Shown: positions 14,623 to 22,819, counted from the first letter of the stretch. The stretch is 64,000 nucleotides of DNA from Streptomyces sp. NBC_01498 (GCF_036327775.1 NZ_CP109598.1:6491501-6555500), one strand, 5' to 3'. Notes: generated by a model from the letters alone, not told the origin. Made by a program: numbers and translations.

Positions 14623-16827
14623 ATGACCAACACACCGGAGCAGCCAGCCGTACTAGAGGGACCCGGGCCCGGGGTGGCGTCTGCCGAGGAGGCAGATCTG
14701 CGTGCGCTGTTCGGCGAGTCGACCACGCTGTTCGCCTCGTTGGCCGGCCCCGCCCACCTGCTGGAGACCGCGAACCCGGCGTTCTTCACCGCCGTCGGGC
14801 GTACCTCGACACGTACTGGGCTGCCGGTCGGGCAGCTGATACCCGAGCTCGCCGAGCAGGGTTTCACCGCGCTCCTGGACCGGGTTTACCGTACCGGCCG
14901 GCCCTGCACCGGACGCGACGCACGGATTCTGCTGGGCGAGAGCGCGCAGCTGCGCGAGGCGTTCTTCGACTTCACCTACGAGCCTCGCCGTGACGTGGGC
15001 GGCAACGTCATGGGGGTGCGGATGATCGGGGTGGAGACCACCCAGGTCAAGCACGCCCAGCGGCTGACCGCCGAGCACCGTGCCCTGCTGGAGCAGATCG
15101 CCCGCCAGGCGCCCCTGGGAGAAGTTCTGGAGGGTATGGCGAAGGCCATCGAGGACCTGTCGCCCGGAGTCCTGGTCTCGGTTCTCCTCGCCGACGACGA
15201 CGGCCTCCACCTTCGCCACGGGACCGCCCCGGGTCTGCCTGATTTCTACAACCAGGCCATCGACGGCATCGCCACCGGTGACGGCGTCGGCTCCTGCGGC
15301 ACCGCCGCGTACCGCCGGCAGCGGGTCGTCGTCTCCGACATTGCCACCGACCCGTACTGGGATGACTTCCGCGACCTAGCTGAGCGCGCCGGCCTCGCCG
15401 CCTGCTGGTCCACTCCCATCCTGGGCTGCGACGGACAGCTGCTGGGAACCTTCGCGATGTACCACCGTGTCCCGCGTACCCCCGTCGAGGCCGACCTCGC
15501 GCTCGCCGCTGTCTTCGCCGACACCGCCGCGCTGGCCATCGAACGCCACCATGCCGAACAGGCCCGCCTGGCCGCCGAGGCCCGGGAGAAGGCCGCCCAG
15601 GACGACCTGGCGTTCCTCCTCAAGGCCAGCACCGCGCTGAGCACCGACCTCGACTACGCCCAGACCCTCCAGCGGCTGGCCGACCTGTGCGTGCCGGCCC
15701 TGGCCCCGCTGTGCGCCGTCGACGTCGTCGAAGAGGGGCGGGTGCGCCGAATCGCCACCGCCGCCCCGACCGAGCACCCACAGCAGCTGCTGGCCGCGCA
15801 CATTCCTGTCTACGACGCCGCCGACGACGCCGTCGCCCGCGTACTGGCCTCCTCGCTGACCGAGGTCGCCCGCCGCACCCCCACCGGGCCCGGCCCCTGG
15901 CAGGACCTGAACGTCACCGGCTACCTGTGCGTTCCGCTCACCGACCGCGGACAGACCTTCGCCACCCTGACCCTGCTGACCACAGGCGACCACATGTTCG
16001 ACGGGCACGCGGTGGCCCTGGCGGAGGAACTCGCCCGCCGCGCCGCCACCGCCGCCCGCAACGCCCGCCAGTACACCCAGCGTGCCGCCCTCGCCCGCGA
16101 CCTGCAGGCCGGCCTCCTGCTGCCCGAGTTGCCCACCCTGCCCGGCGCGGAACTGGCCACCTACTACCACCCCGCCGGTGAAGGGCTGGAAATCGGCGGG
16201 GACTTCTACGATGTCTTCCCCCTGGAAGACGGCTGCTGGGCCTTCATGCTCGGCGACGTCTGCGGCCGCGGTGCGCTTGCCGCCACCACCACCGCCCTGG
16301 TCCGTCACACCGTGCGGGCCGTCGCCTCATTCCTGCCCGACCCACATGCCGTCGTCCAGGCCGTCAACCACGCTCTGATCAAGCGGCACGGCAGTCACGG
16401 AACCGGCTTTGTCACCCTCGTCTACGGCCACTTCACCAGCGCCAAGGCCGGACTGGACATCGAACTCGTCCGAGCCGGCCACACCCTCCCGCTGCACCTC
16501 ACCGCCGACGGCACCCGCCCCGTCAACAGCGACGGCCCACTCCTGGGCGTCCTGCCGGACCCCCTCCTCGAATCCCGCCGAGTCCATCTCGCCCCCGGGG
16601 AAAGCCTGGTCTTCTACACCGACGGCATCACCGAAGCCCGCGACAGCGCGGACGAACAATTCGACGAGGACCGCCTCACCCAGGCCCTCACCCCGGCACC
16701 GCAGCGGGCCTCGGACATCCTGGCCTTGCTGACCACCGCCGTCCACGCCTTCACCGACGGCCGCGCCATCGACGACGACCAGGCCGTACTCGTCCTGACC
16801 GCCACCCACCCCGGCTCGGACACCTGA
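14623..16827 (+). CDS. PAS-GAF-GAF-PP2C (SpoIIE/RsbU-type) serine phosphatase
   Basis: A 734-residue cytoplasmic signalling phosphatase. A PAS-like region (about 25-150, with AHLLETANPAFFTAVG) is followed by two GAF domains (about 155-305 and 325-490) and a C-terminal PPM/SpoIIE phosphatase (about 510-730) with RDLQAGLLLPELP, GGDFYDVF (about 525), GDVCGRG, VFYTDGITEARD and DDQAVLVL, so the metal-binding acidic residues are present. This class dephosphorylates anti-sigma-factor antagonists to release SigB-type sigma factors. A sigma gene of exactly that type lies 500 bp downstream in convergent orientation, but no anti-sigma factor or antagonist is encoded in the window. Confidence 0.93.
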   Translation: MTNTPEQPAVLEGPGPGVASAEEADLRALFGESTTLFASLAGPAHLLETANPAFFTAVGRTSTRTGLPVGQLIPELAEQGFTALLDRVYRTGRPCTGRDARILLGESAQLREAFFDFTYEPRRDVGGNVMGVRMIGVETTQVKHAQRLTAEHRALLEQIARQAPLGEVLEGMAKAIEDLSPGVLVSVLLADDDGLHLRHGTAPGLPDFYNQAIDGIATGDGVGSCGTAAYRRQRVVVSDIATDPYWDDFRDLAERAGLAACWSTPILGCDGQLLGTFAMYHRVPRTPVEADLALAAVFADTAALAIERHHAEQARLAAEAREKAAQDDLAFLLKASTALSTDLDYAQTLQRLADLCVPALAPLCAVDVVEEGRVRRIATAAPTEHPQQLLAAHIPVYDAADDAVARVLASSLTEVARRTPTGPGPWQDLNVTGYLCVPLTDRGQTFATLTLLTTGDHMFDGHAVALAEELARRAATAARNARQYTQRAALARDLQAGLLLPELPTLPGAELATYYHPAGEGLEIGGDFYDVFPLEDGCWAFMLGDVCGRGALAATTTALVRHTVRAVASFLPDPHAVVQAVNHALIKRHGSHGTGFVTLVYGHFTSAKAGLDIELVRAGHTLPLHLTADGTRPVNSDGPLLGVLPDPLLESRRVHLAPGESLVFYTDGITEARDSADEQFDEDRLTQALTPAPQRASDILALLTTAVHAFTDGRAIDDDQAVLVLTATHPGSDT

Positions 16828-16967
16828 TCCTCGAACCCGGCCGGATACACGGCCGCACCCTCTGCTCTGGTGGGTCACGGACCATGCCCGACCCCGTGCG
16901 CGTGGGCTACCCCCACGGAGGGGGAACCCGTGGTGCGTATCGTCCTCCAGCTCAGCAGCCTGTCGTG

Positions 16968-17207
16968 ATGGTTGTCGGCATTGTCGCGGTTTGTGCTGTG
17001 ATTCTGGTGCTGGCGTTCCTGTTGCCGCGGCTCTCCCGGCATCCCGAGCGCGGCACGCAGCGCACGCCGGGTGCTGGATCGCGGGTGGCAGGGAAGGCCC
17101 CGGGTCCTTTGGGGCGGTGGCTACGCAAGCCGTTCAGCACGAGTTCGAAGGCAGTGAGCCGCAGCGGCTCGGGCGGGCGTAAGGCCCGTGACCGTATGCC
17201 GATCTGA
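16968..17207 (+). CDS. small single-pass membrane protein (DUF6411-like)
   Basis: A 79-residue protein: one N-terminal membrane segment (VVGIVAVCAVILVLAFLLP) followed by a basic tail (RLSRHPERG, GRWLRKPF, KAVSRSGSGGRKARDR). It resembles a small family widespread in streptomycetes (I recall DUF6411, not verified). The ATG at 16968 places the membrane helix right at the N-terminus; the frame is open to 16884, but the extra residues look untranslated. A hairpin-forming CCCCC/GGGGG pair lies upstream near 16910. Its function is unknown; the location between a PP2C phosphatase and a sigma factor suggests stress or envelope context. Confidence 0.65.
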   Translation: MVVGIVAVCAVILVLAFLLPRLSRHPERGTQRTPGAGSRVAGKAPGPLGRWLRKPFSTSSKAVSRSGSGGRKARDRMPI

Positions 17208-17276
17208 CCGAAGGTACGCGGCACGCCGGCATCGGCCGGGGCTTCCACAGCCCGGGCGCCGTACGGCGGCGGCATG

Positions 17277-17324
17277 AAGGCGAGGGCCCGCGACCCCTGA
17301 CCCGGGGCGGCAGGCCCTCGCCTT
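17277..17324. terminator. bidirectional stem-loop terminator
   Basis: AAGGCGAGGGCC (17277-17288) is exactly complementary to GGCCCTCGCCTT (17313-17324), with a 24-nt GC-rich loop. It sits between the convergent small membrane protein and sigma-factor genes, followed on the plus strand by TTGTTTGT. Confidence 0.8.
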
Positions 17325-17347
17325 CGGTTGTTTGTCCGCGCCGGTGG

Positions 17348-18220
17348 TCAGTGGTCGGTCAGGAGTCCGGTGCGGAGTTTGGCCAGCGTGCCGGAGAGGA
17401 TGCGGGAGACGTGCATCTGCGAGACGCCCAGCTCTCTGCCGATCTGTGCTTGGGTCATCTCCTGGCCGAAACGCATTTCGATGATGCGCCGCTCGCGCTC
17501 GTCGAGCTGGTGCAGCAGCGGTGCCAGGGCGTAGAGGTTCTCGACCAGTTCCATGCCCGGGTCCCAGTCGCCGAGGGTGTGGACGAAGGTGAGGTCGCCG
17601 GTGATCTGTCCGTCGTCGCCGGTCGGCGTATCGAGGGAGCCGGCGGTGTAACCGGCGGCGGCGACCAGGCCCTCGGTGACCTCGTCCTCGGTGAGGTTCA
17701 GGTGACCGGCGATGTCGGTGACGTCGGGATCGCGGTCGAGCCGGCGCGAGAGTTCGTCCCTGGCCTTGTAGATGTCGCGGCTCAGCTCCTGCAGTCGGCG
17801 CGGGACGTGCACGGACCAGGTCGTGTCGCGGAAGAATCTCTTGATCTCGCCCACGATGCAGGGGACAGCGAAGGAGCTGAACTCCGTCTCGCGGGAGAGG
17901 TCGAAGCGGTCGATGGCCTTGATCAGCCCGATTGTGCCGACCTGGATGACGTCTTCCATGTCGCCGCTGCCGAGGTTGCGGAACCGGCGGGCCGCGAACT
18001 TCACCAGCGTCACATTCATCTCGATCAACGTGTTCCGCGCGTACTGGTACTCCGGGGTGCCCTCCTCCAGTTCCGGGAGCCGGTCGAAGAACAGCTTTGA
18101 CAACGCCCGCGCATCCTTCGGCGTGATCTTCTCCGCGTCCTCGATCCAGGGCAGGCCGCCCGGCGCAACTTCGCCACTCCGCGCGTCCGGAGCCTTGTGC
18201 GCGAAGTGTCTGACTGGCAT
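17348..18220 (-). CDS. RNA polymerase sigma factor, SigB/SigF/SigG family
   Basis: A 290-residue sigma-70 family factor of the SigB/SigF/SigG type. Region 2 contains DVIQVGTIGLIKAIDRFDL and SSFAVPCIVGEIKRFFRD, region 3 follows (VPRRLQELSRDIYKARDEL), and region 4 ends with ERRIIEMRFGQEMTQ and GRELGVSQMHVSRIL. GGAAGG lies about 9 nt before the ATG at 18220, which decides the start over the ATG 9 nt upstream. It is regulated in relatives by anti-sigma kinases and PP2C phosphatases; a phosphatase of that class is encoded convergently next door. No cognate anti-sigma gene is adjacent. Confidence 0.93.
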   Translation of the reverse strand: MPVRHFAHKAPDARSGEVAPGGLPWIEDAEKITPKDARALSKLFFDRLPELEEGTPEYQYARNTLIEMNVTLVKFAARRFRNLGSGDMEDVIQVGTIGLIKAIDRFDLSRETEFSSFAVPCIVGEIKRFFRDTTWSVHVPRRLQELSRDIYKARDELSRRLDRDPDVTDIAGHLNLTEDEVTEGLVAAAGYTAGSLDTPTGDDGQITGDLTFVHTLGDWDPGMELVENLYALAPLLHQLDERERRIIEMRFGQEMTQAQIGRELGVSQMHVSRILSGTLAKLRTGLLTDH

Positions 18221-18561
18221 GGAATCCATCCTTCCGTAAAGAGCTGGCAGGCGAGACGCCGATGCCCCCAAACGGCTTCCCACACTCGAAGAAGCGGGAG
18301 AATCTTGCGTATGCCGATGCGCCGAGGCTGACCGCGCCGGCGGTGTGACGCGTTCGCCGCGAGGGCCGGATGCGATATGAGGCACTCGTCCGCGCCTGAG
18401 GGCGCCTCGTACCCCCTCGGGACAACACCCGCGCGCCAGACACATGACCCGGCCCACAACGGACCGGACACCCCGGCACGTTCGGCCGAGGCCCTGGCGG
18501 CGCCCCGTTCCCGGGTCGCCGCCGCGGCGTGGGGACGGGGGTCGTCCCCTGTCCAGCTGTG
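18221..18561. other. intergenic region upstream of the sigma gene
   Basis: There is no gene in these 340 bp. They should hold the sigma-gene promoter (minus strand) and the end of the DUF2267/Hsp20 transcript. A small hairpin, GGGGAC (18531-18536) with GTCCCC (18543-18548), may terminate the latter. I could not find a convincing SigB-type promoter by eye. Confidence 0.4.
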
Positions 18562-18996
18562 TCAGGCGGCTTGGATCAGTTCGGCGCGGCCGAACAAGAG
18601 GGCGTAGCCAGGGGGGAGTTGGGCCAGGACACGGTCGAGGAGGTCGTTGCCGGCGAGGTGTGCGACGAGGGCCAGGACGGTGCCCGCGTCCCACCGGGTG
18701 GTGGCGGGTGTGCCGCCGGTGCGTGTGGCCAGGTCTTTGACGAAGCCCCAGCCGGTGAGACGTTCGGCGCCGGGGTTGGCGTCCGTCATGATCCGGGCGG
18801 CCTCGGCGGGCAGGTACGCGGCGAGTTCGCTGCGCTCGTCACCGGTGAGCTGCCTGCCGAGGGCCGCCAGCACGATCCGGACCGTTCGCTCCGCCCGGTC
18901 CCTTGTGGGGTACGCCCCGTCGTACCGCACCCGTTCCAGCAGCTGGTCGTACGTCATGACGGGTGCCTGCGGCGGTGTCTGTACCTGGGCGGACAT
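18562..18996 (-). CDS. DUF2267 domain-containing protein
   Basis: A 144-residue soluble protein matching DUF2267: TYDQLLERVRYDGAYPTRD, AERTVRIVLAALGRQLTGDE, ELAAYLPAEAARIM and FVKDLATRTGG in the expected order. The family is helical and frequent beside stress genes; no biochemical activity is known to me. GAGAGG precedes the ATG at 18996; the upstream in-frame ATG at 19017 has no ribosome-binding site. It lies 59 bp downstream of hsp20 on the same strand and is probably co-transcribed with it. Confidence 0.88.
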   Translation of the reverse strand: MSAQVQTPPQAPVMTYDQLLERVRYDGAYPTRDRAERTVRIVLAALGRQLTGDERSELAAYLPAEAARIMTDANPGAERLTGWGFVKDLATRTGGTPATTRWDAGTVLALVAHLAGNDLLDRVLAQLPPGYALLFGRAELIQAA

Positions 18997-19055
18997 GGTG
19001 TGGATGCCTCTCTTCATCAGGGAGTCGGGGGGGAGACGGTGATCGTGGGCCGGGA

Positions 19056-19490
19056 TCAGGTTCGGAGTTCCCTGCGTCCTGCTCCGGTGCCGACGGTGAT
19101 CTTGCGGGGCTTGGCGCGTTCGGCGACAGGGATCCGCAGGGTCAGGACTCCCGCGTCGTAGTCGGCCTCGATGCGGGCCGTGTCCAGGGTGTCGGCCAGG
19201 ACGACCCTGCGGGAGAAGACCCCAAGGGGCCGCTCGGAGAGGTCCATGCGCGCGTCGTCGGAGCCGGTGGCGGGCCGCCGTTCGGCCTTGACGGTCAGCA
19301 TGTTCCGCTCGACGTCGATGTCGATCGCCTCCGGTGAGACACCGGGCAGGTCCAGTGCGATCACGTAGACGTCGCCGTCCCGGTAGGCGTCCATCGGCAT
19401 CGTGGACGGCCTCGACCAGGTACCGGCTCCGCCCAGGAGCTGCTGGGAGAGACGGTCCAGCTCACGGAAGGACTCGGTACGCATCAACAC
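19056..19490 (-). CDS. hsp20: Hsp20 / alpha-crystallin family small heat-shock protein
   Basis: A 144-residue small heat-shock chaperone: N-terminal region RTESFRELDRLSQQLLG, alpha-crystallin domain from about residue 38 (MDAYRDGDVYVIALDLPGV to YDAGVLTLRIPVAE with the conserved GVL motif), and a short C-terminal extension KPRKITV (I-x-V-like). GGAGG lies 8 nt before a GTG at 19490, which I take as the start; an in-frame ATG two codons later is further from the site. Divergent from a putative HSP18 regulator, with repeated 19-bp operator-like elements between, so it is very likely under its control. Confidence 0.93.
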   Translation of the reverse strand: MLMRTESFRELDRLSQQLLGGAGTWSRPSTMPMDAYRDGDVYVIALDLPGVSPEAIDIDVERNMLTVKAERRPATGSDDARMDLSERPLGVFSRRVVLADTLDTARIEADYDAGVLTLRIPVAERAKPRKITVGTGAGRRELRT

Positions 19491-19554
19491 GTGAAACACC
19501 TCCAGTGGGTTTGGCAGAGACTGCCGGTGCGCTGTGGCTGACACCGTTGTAACA

Positions 19555-19599
19555 TGTCGTCGGAAGGATGACAATCAGGGTGTCGCCGAAAGGATGACA
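19555..19599. promoter_or_regulatory. two 19-bp operator repeats between hsp20 and its divergent regulator
   Basis: TGTCGTCGGAAGGATGACA (19555-19573) and TGTCGCCGAAAGGATGACA (19581-19599) differ at two positions, are spaced 26 bp centre to centre, and each is bounded by TGTC and GACA as an inverted repeat. A partial third copy (CGGAAGGAGTGACA, from 19602) merges with the ribosome-binding site of the plus-strand gene. The placement is ideal for autoregulation and hsp20 repression. Confidence 0.7.
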
Positions 19600-19615
19600 C
19601 TCGGAAGGAGTGACA

Positions 19616-20278
19616 GTGACCGCAGCGGACCAGCCCGCGCCACACCCCGGAACCACCGCGCCTCCCGCCACCTTCCTCGCCGCCTCGGCCGCCCTGGACG
19701 CGATCGACCAGGCCGTACGGAAGGCGCAGACCCCCGAACCACCCGACGAAACCGGTGCGCCGCGCACCAGCAGTGACCAGGCCCTGGCCGCTCTGCTCCT
19801 GCTTCGCGAAGTACGCGAACGGCTCGCCGCCTGGGAACCCGGCCTGATCGAGGCCGCGAGGGGAGCCGGAGCCAGCTGGGCCGACCTCGCCGGCCCCCTG
19901 GGCGTCGCCAGCCGCCAGGCCGCCGAACGCCGCTACCTCCGCGTACGCCCCGGCGCACCAGGCACCACGGGCGAACAACGCGTACAGAGCACCCGCGACC
20001 GCCGCGCCGGCGAGCGCAACGTCAGCCACTGGGCCCGCGACAACTCCGCCGACCTCCGGCAACTCGCCGGCCAGATCACCGCGCTGACCGGACTGCCCAC
20101 CGAAGCCAGAGCACGCCTCGCCCTGCTCGCCACCGCCCTCGCCGACGACGACCCCACCACCCTCCTGGCCCCGCTCACCGCCGCCCACCCCCACCTACGG
20201 GCAGACCACCCCGACCTCGCGGACCGCGTCGACACCATTACCCGCCACACCGACCACCTCCGCCACGACAACACCTGA
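19616..20278 (+). CDS. putative HSP18-type transcriptional regulator
   Basis: A 220-residue protein, helical and Ala-rich. Residues about 55-105 hold LLLLREVRERLAAWEPGLIE and a helix-turn-helix-like GASWADLAGPLGVASRQAAE; the C-terminal half is helical (NSADLRQLAGQITALTG). Streptomycete homologues beside hsp20 are commonly labelled HSP18 transcriptional regulators, which fits its divergent position here. GGAAGGAG (19603-19610) favours the GTG at 19616 over the GTG at 19610, which would overlap it. The operator repeats upstream run into its own ribosome-binding site, implying autoregulation. DNA binding is inferred, not shown. Confidence 0.75.
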   Translation: MTAADQPAPHPGTTAPPATFLAASAALDAIDQAVRKAQTPEPPDETGAPRTSSDQALAALLLLREVRERLAAWEPGLIEAARGAGASWADLAGPLGVASRQAAERRYLRVRPGAPGTTGEQRVQSTRDRRAGERNVSHWARDNSADLRQLAGQITALTGLPTEARARLALLATALADDDPTTLLAPLTAAHPHLRADHPDLADRVDTITRHTDHLRHDNT

Positions 20279-20678
20279 CACGCCGGACGCCACAGGAACC
20301 ATCAGCGTCCTCCCTGACGCGACTGCGCGAACGCCGCGCAGGCCCCCCACCTGCACCTGCTCTGACAACCGGGCCAGGACGACCCCACTGTCGTCGGGAC
20401 CCTCGTCCTGCTGGACTTGGGGAGCCGAATACCGAGATCGGCCCCCCATGATTGCCCCCGCCCGCGATCACCCTCGGTTACTATGCTCACTTCATGCCGG
20501 AGGCCGGGAGCAAGGGGCGCACCGCCATCGACGGACCGCTCGGGAAGCGGGGAGATCGGCAGGCCGGCCGAGAACTCTCCACATTCTCCCCAGGTCCGTT
20601 CGCGGGCGATTCCCGCTGCTACGCCCTTCCAAAGGTGGCCGTGGCTTGCAAGGTTGAAGAGATGGGTGGCCTGGGAAA
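20279..20678. other. intergenic leader region upstream of the HipA-like gene
   Basis: There is no secure gene in these 400 bp. TACTAT at 20479-20484 is a good -10 candidate for the HipA-like gene but lacks a convincing -35 at normal spacing; a start there would give a leader of about 190 nt. An open frame from an ATG at 20494 overlaps the HipA start by 7 nt and is discussed under rejected items. Confidence 0.4.
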
Positions 20679-21500
20679 ATGCTGAACGAGGTCATCGCGA
20701 CCCGCTACGTCACGCCCCTGCGTGAGGGCGGGTCGCTGCCGGGGATCGTCGAGGCCGACGATCTCGGGACGTACGTCATGAAGTTCACGGGTGCCGGGCA
20801 GGGGCGCAAGACCCTGGTCGCCGAGGTGATCTGCGGGCAGCTGGGGCGGCGGCTCGGGCTGCGGGTGCCGGAGCTGGTCACCATGCAGCTCGATCCCGTG
20901 ATCGGTCTCGGGGAGCCCGACCAGGAGGTGCAGGAGCTGCTGAAGGCCAGCGGCGGGCTGAACCTCGGGATGGACTTCCTGCCCGGGTCGCTGGGGTTCG
21001 ACCCGCTCGCGTACGAGGTCGGGTCCGCCGAGGCCGGGCGGATCGTGTGGTTCGACGCGCTCGTCAACAACGTCGACCGGTCCTGGCGCAATCCCAACAT
21101 GCTCGTGTGGCACGGCGATCTGTGGCTCATCGACCACGGTGCCACCATGATCTGGCACCACAACTGGCCCGGGGCGGCGGCCTCGGCCGGCAAGGCGTAC
21201 GACGCGTCCGACCATGTCCTCGCGTCGTTCCGCCCGGACATCGCCGCCGCGGCGGCGGACCTCGCGCCGCAGGTCACCGAGGAACTGCTGACCGGTATCG
21301 CCGCCGAGGTGCCCGACGAATGGCTCGTGGACGAGCCGGGGTTCGACTCCTCCGACGCCGTGCGCCGGGCGTATGTGGCGGCTCTGCTGCCCCGCGCGGC
21401 CACCGTCGCGGAACGGATCACCTTCGCCGCGCCCGCCGCGCCGCGCTCATCGGGTGCTCCCGGCTGGCTGACCGACCGCCGAGGGGGCGAGGGCCGATGA
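20679..21500 (+). CDS. HipA-like kinase-domain protein
   Basis: A 273-residue protein related to the HipA/PI3-4-kinase-like fold. Visible motifs are YVMKFTGAGQGRKTLVAEVI (phosphate-binding region with the expected Lys), FDALVNNVDRSWRNPNML (catalytic H/N-x-D-R-x-x-x-N loop) and LWLIDHGATMIWH (metal-binding D). The full-length HipA N-terminal domain is missing, so this is the short standalone form. No HipB-type helix-turn-helix partner is present; instead the stop codon overlaps the start of a DUF3037 gene (ATGA), making a coupled pair. Substrate and toxicity are unknown. Confidence 0.8.
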   Translation: MLNEVIATRYVTPLREGGSLPGIVEADDLGTYVMKFTGAGQGRKTLVAEVICGQLGRRLGLRVPELVTMQLDPVIGLGEPDQEVQELLKASGGLNLGMDFLPGSLGFDPLAYEVGSAEAGRIVWFDALVNNVDRSWRNPNMLVWHGDLWLIDHGATMIWHHNWPGAAASAGKAYDASDHVLASFRPDIAAAAADLAPQVTEELLTGIAAEVPDEWLVDEPGFDSSDAVRRAYVAALLPRAATVAERITFAAPAAPRSSGAPGWLTDRRGGEGR

Positions 21501-21880
21501 ACGGACGCGACGTGTTCGAGTACGCGCCGCTGCGCGTGGTGCCGAGGGTCGACCGCGGGGAGTTCATCAACGCGGGCGTGCTGGTCTACTGCCGCGCCCG
21601 GTCCTTCGTGGCCGCCCGTACGCATCTGGACGAGTCCCGGCTCCGGGCCCTGGCGCCCGGCGCCGACGTGGTGGGCGTACGGGCCGCGCTGCGGGCGGTC
21701 GAGGGGGTCTGCGCGGGCGGCGACCCCGCCGGGCAGGCGGCGGGCGACGACGCGGGCAGGCGGTTCCGCTGGCTGATCGCCCCGCGTTCGACGGTCGTCC
21801 AGCCCGGCCCCGTCCACACGGGCCTGACACTCGACCCGTCGGCCGAGATCGAGCGGCTCCTCGACCTGCTGGTGCGCTGA
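21497..21880 (+). CDS. DUF3037 domain-containing protein
   Basis: A 127-residue protein with the DUF3037 pattern: FEYAPLRVVPRVDRGEFINA, GVLVYCRARSFVAAR, ALRAVEGVCAGG and RFRWLIAPRSTVVQPGPVHT. The family occurs almost always next to a standalone HipA-like gene, as here, where the ATG overlaps the HipA stop by 4 bp. Its biochemical role is unknown; a partner, regulator or antidote of the kinase is a reasonable guess from linkage only. Confidence 0.85.
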   Translation: MNGRDVFEYAPLRVVPRVDRGEFINAGVLVYCRARSFVAARTHLDESRLRALAPGADVVGVRAALRAVEGVCAGGDPAGQAAGDDAGRRFRWLIAPRSTVVQPGPVHTGLTLDPSAEIERLLDLLVR

Positions 21881-21935
21881 GGGGCGGCGGGCCGCCGGTC
21901 GCGGTGTGACATACGCGGGGCGCCCCCGTGGGCCG

Positions 21936-21994
21936 TTGACACCGGGTGTCCGGGCTTCTAGCGTCACGGCAGCCGATACTAAGCGGTCGCTCAG
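21936..21994 (+). promoter_or_regulatory. sigma-70-type promoter and TetR-type operator upstream of fabG-like gene
   Basis: TTGACA (21936-21941), a 17-bp spacer and TAGCGT (21959-21964) form a strong housekeeping promoter. Just past the expected transcription start lies CTAAGCG-GT-CGCTCAG (21979-21994), an inverted repeat of the CTnAGCG/CGCTnAG type typical of TetR-family operators. Binding there would block transcription. No TetR gene is encoded nearby. Confidence 0.75.
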
Positions 21995-22040
21995 ACGCAC
22001 CTCGTGCCGACGCCGCGACCCGAGGACGAGGAGAAGCAGC

Positions 22041-22802
22041 ATGTCGACCACCGAGCAGCGTGTCGCCGTGGTGACCGGCGCGGCGCGGGGCATTGGCGCC
22101 GCGACCGCGGTACGGCTCGCGGCCGAGGGCCGGTCCGTCGCCGTACTCGACCTGGACGAGGCGGCCTGCGCGGAGACCGTCGGCGCGGTCACCGCGGCGG
22201 GCGGCAAGGCGCTCGCCGTCGGCTGCGACGTCTCCGACGCCGCACAGGTGGAGGCCGCCGTCTCGCGCGTCGCCGCCGAACTGGGCCCGCCCACCGTCCT
22301 CGTCAACAACGCGGGCGTGCTCCGCGACAACCTGCTGTTCAAGATGAGCGAGTCCGACTGGGACACCGTGATGAACGTGCACCTCAAGGGCGCCTTCCTG
22401 ATGGCCCGCGCCTGCCAGTCGCACATGGTGGACGCGTCGTTCGGCCGGATCGTCAACCTCTCGTCCAGCTCCGCGCTCGGCAACCGGGGCCAGGCCAACT
22501 ACGCCGCCGTCAAGGCCGGACTCCAGGGCTTCACCAAGACCCTGGCCAAGGAGCTGGGCAAGTTCGGCGTCACCGCCAACGCCGTCGCCCCCGGGTTCGT
22601 CGTCACCGAGATGACCGCCCAGACCGCCGCCCGCGTCGGCATGGGCTTCGAGGAGTTCCAGGCGGCGGCGGCCTCCCAGATCCCCGTGCGGCGGGTCGGG
22701 TTCCCGGACGACATCGCCAACGCGATCGCCTTCTTCACGGGTGAGAACGCCGGATTCGTCTCCGGCCAGGTCCTGTACGTCGCCGGCGGACCCCTCAACT
22801 GA
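22041..22802 (+). CDS. fabG: 3-oxoacyl-ACP reductase-like SDR (FabG family)
   Basis: A 253-residue classical SDR. It carries the nucleotide motif TGAARGIGAATAVRL, NNAG in VLVNNAGVLRDNLLF, the catalytic Ser in NLSSSSALGN and YAAVK, and the family end FVSGQVLYVAGGP. The NADPH-type FabG signature is good, but many paralogues act on other 3-oxoacyl thioesters. GAGGAG precedes the ATG at 22041. Expression is driven by the promoter/TetR-operator pair upstream, and the next SDR starts 17 bp downstream, so the two form an operon. Confidence 0.9.
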   Translation: MSTTEQRVAVVTGAARGIGAATAVRLAAEGRSVAVLDLDEAACAETVGAVTAAGGKALAVGCDVSDAAQVEAAVSRVAAELGPPTVLVNNAGVLRDNLLFKMSESDWDTVMNVHLKGAFLMARACQSHMVDASFGRIVNLSSSSALGNRGQANYAAVKAGLQGFTKTLAKELGKFGVTANAVAPGFVVTEMTAQTAARVGMGFEEFQAAAASQIPVRRVGFPDDIANAIAFFTGENAGFVSGQVLYVAGGPLN

Positions 22803-22819
22803 ACGGGAGAGTGACGGAC

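Noticed and set aside
20494..20685. 63-codon frame overlapping the HipA-like start by 7 nt
   Set aside because: No ribosome-binding site and unremarkable composition; its position just after a -10-like box makes it possible as a leader ORF, but nothing else supports it.
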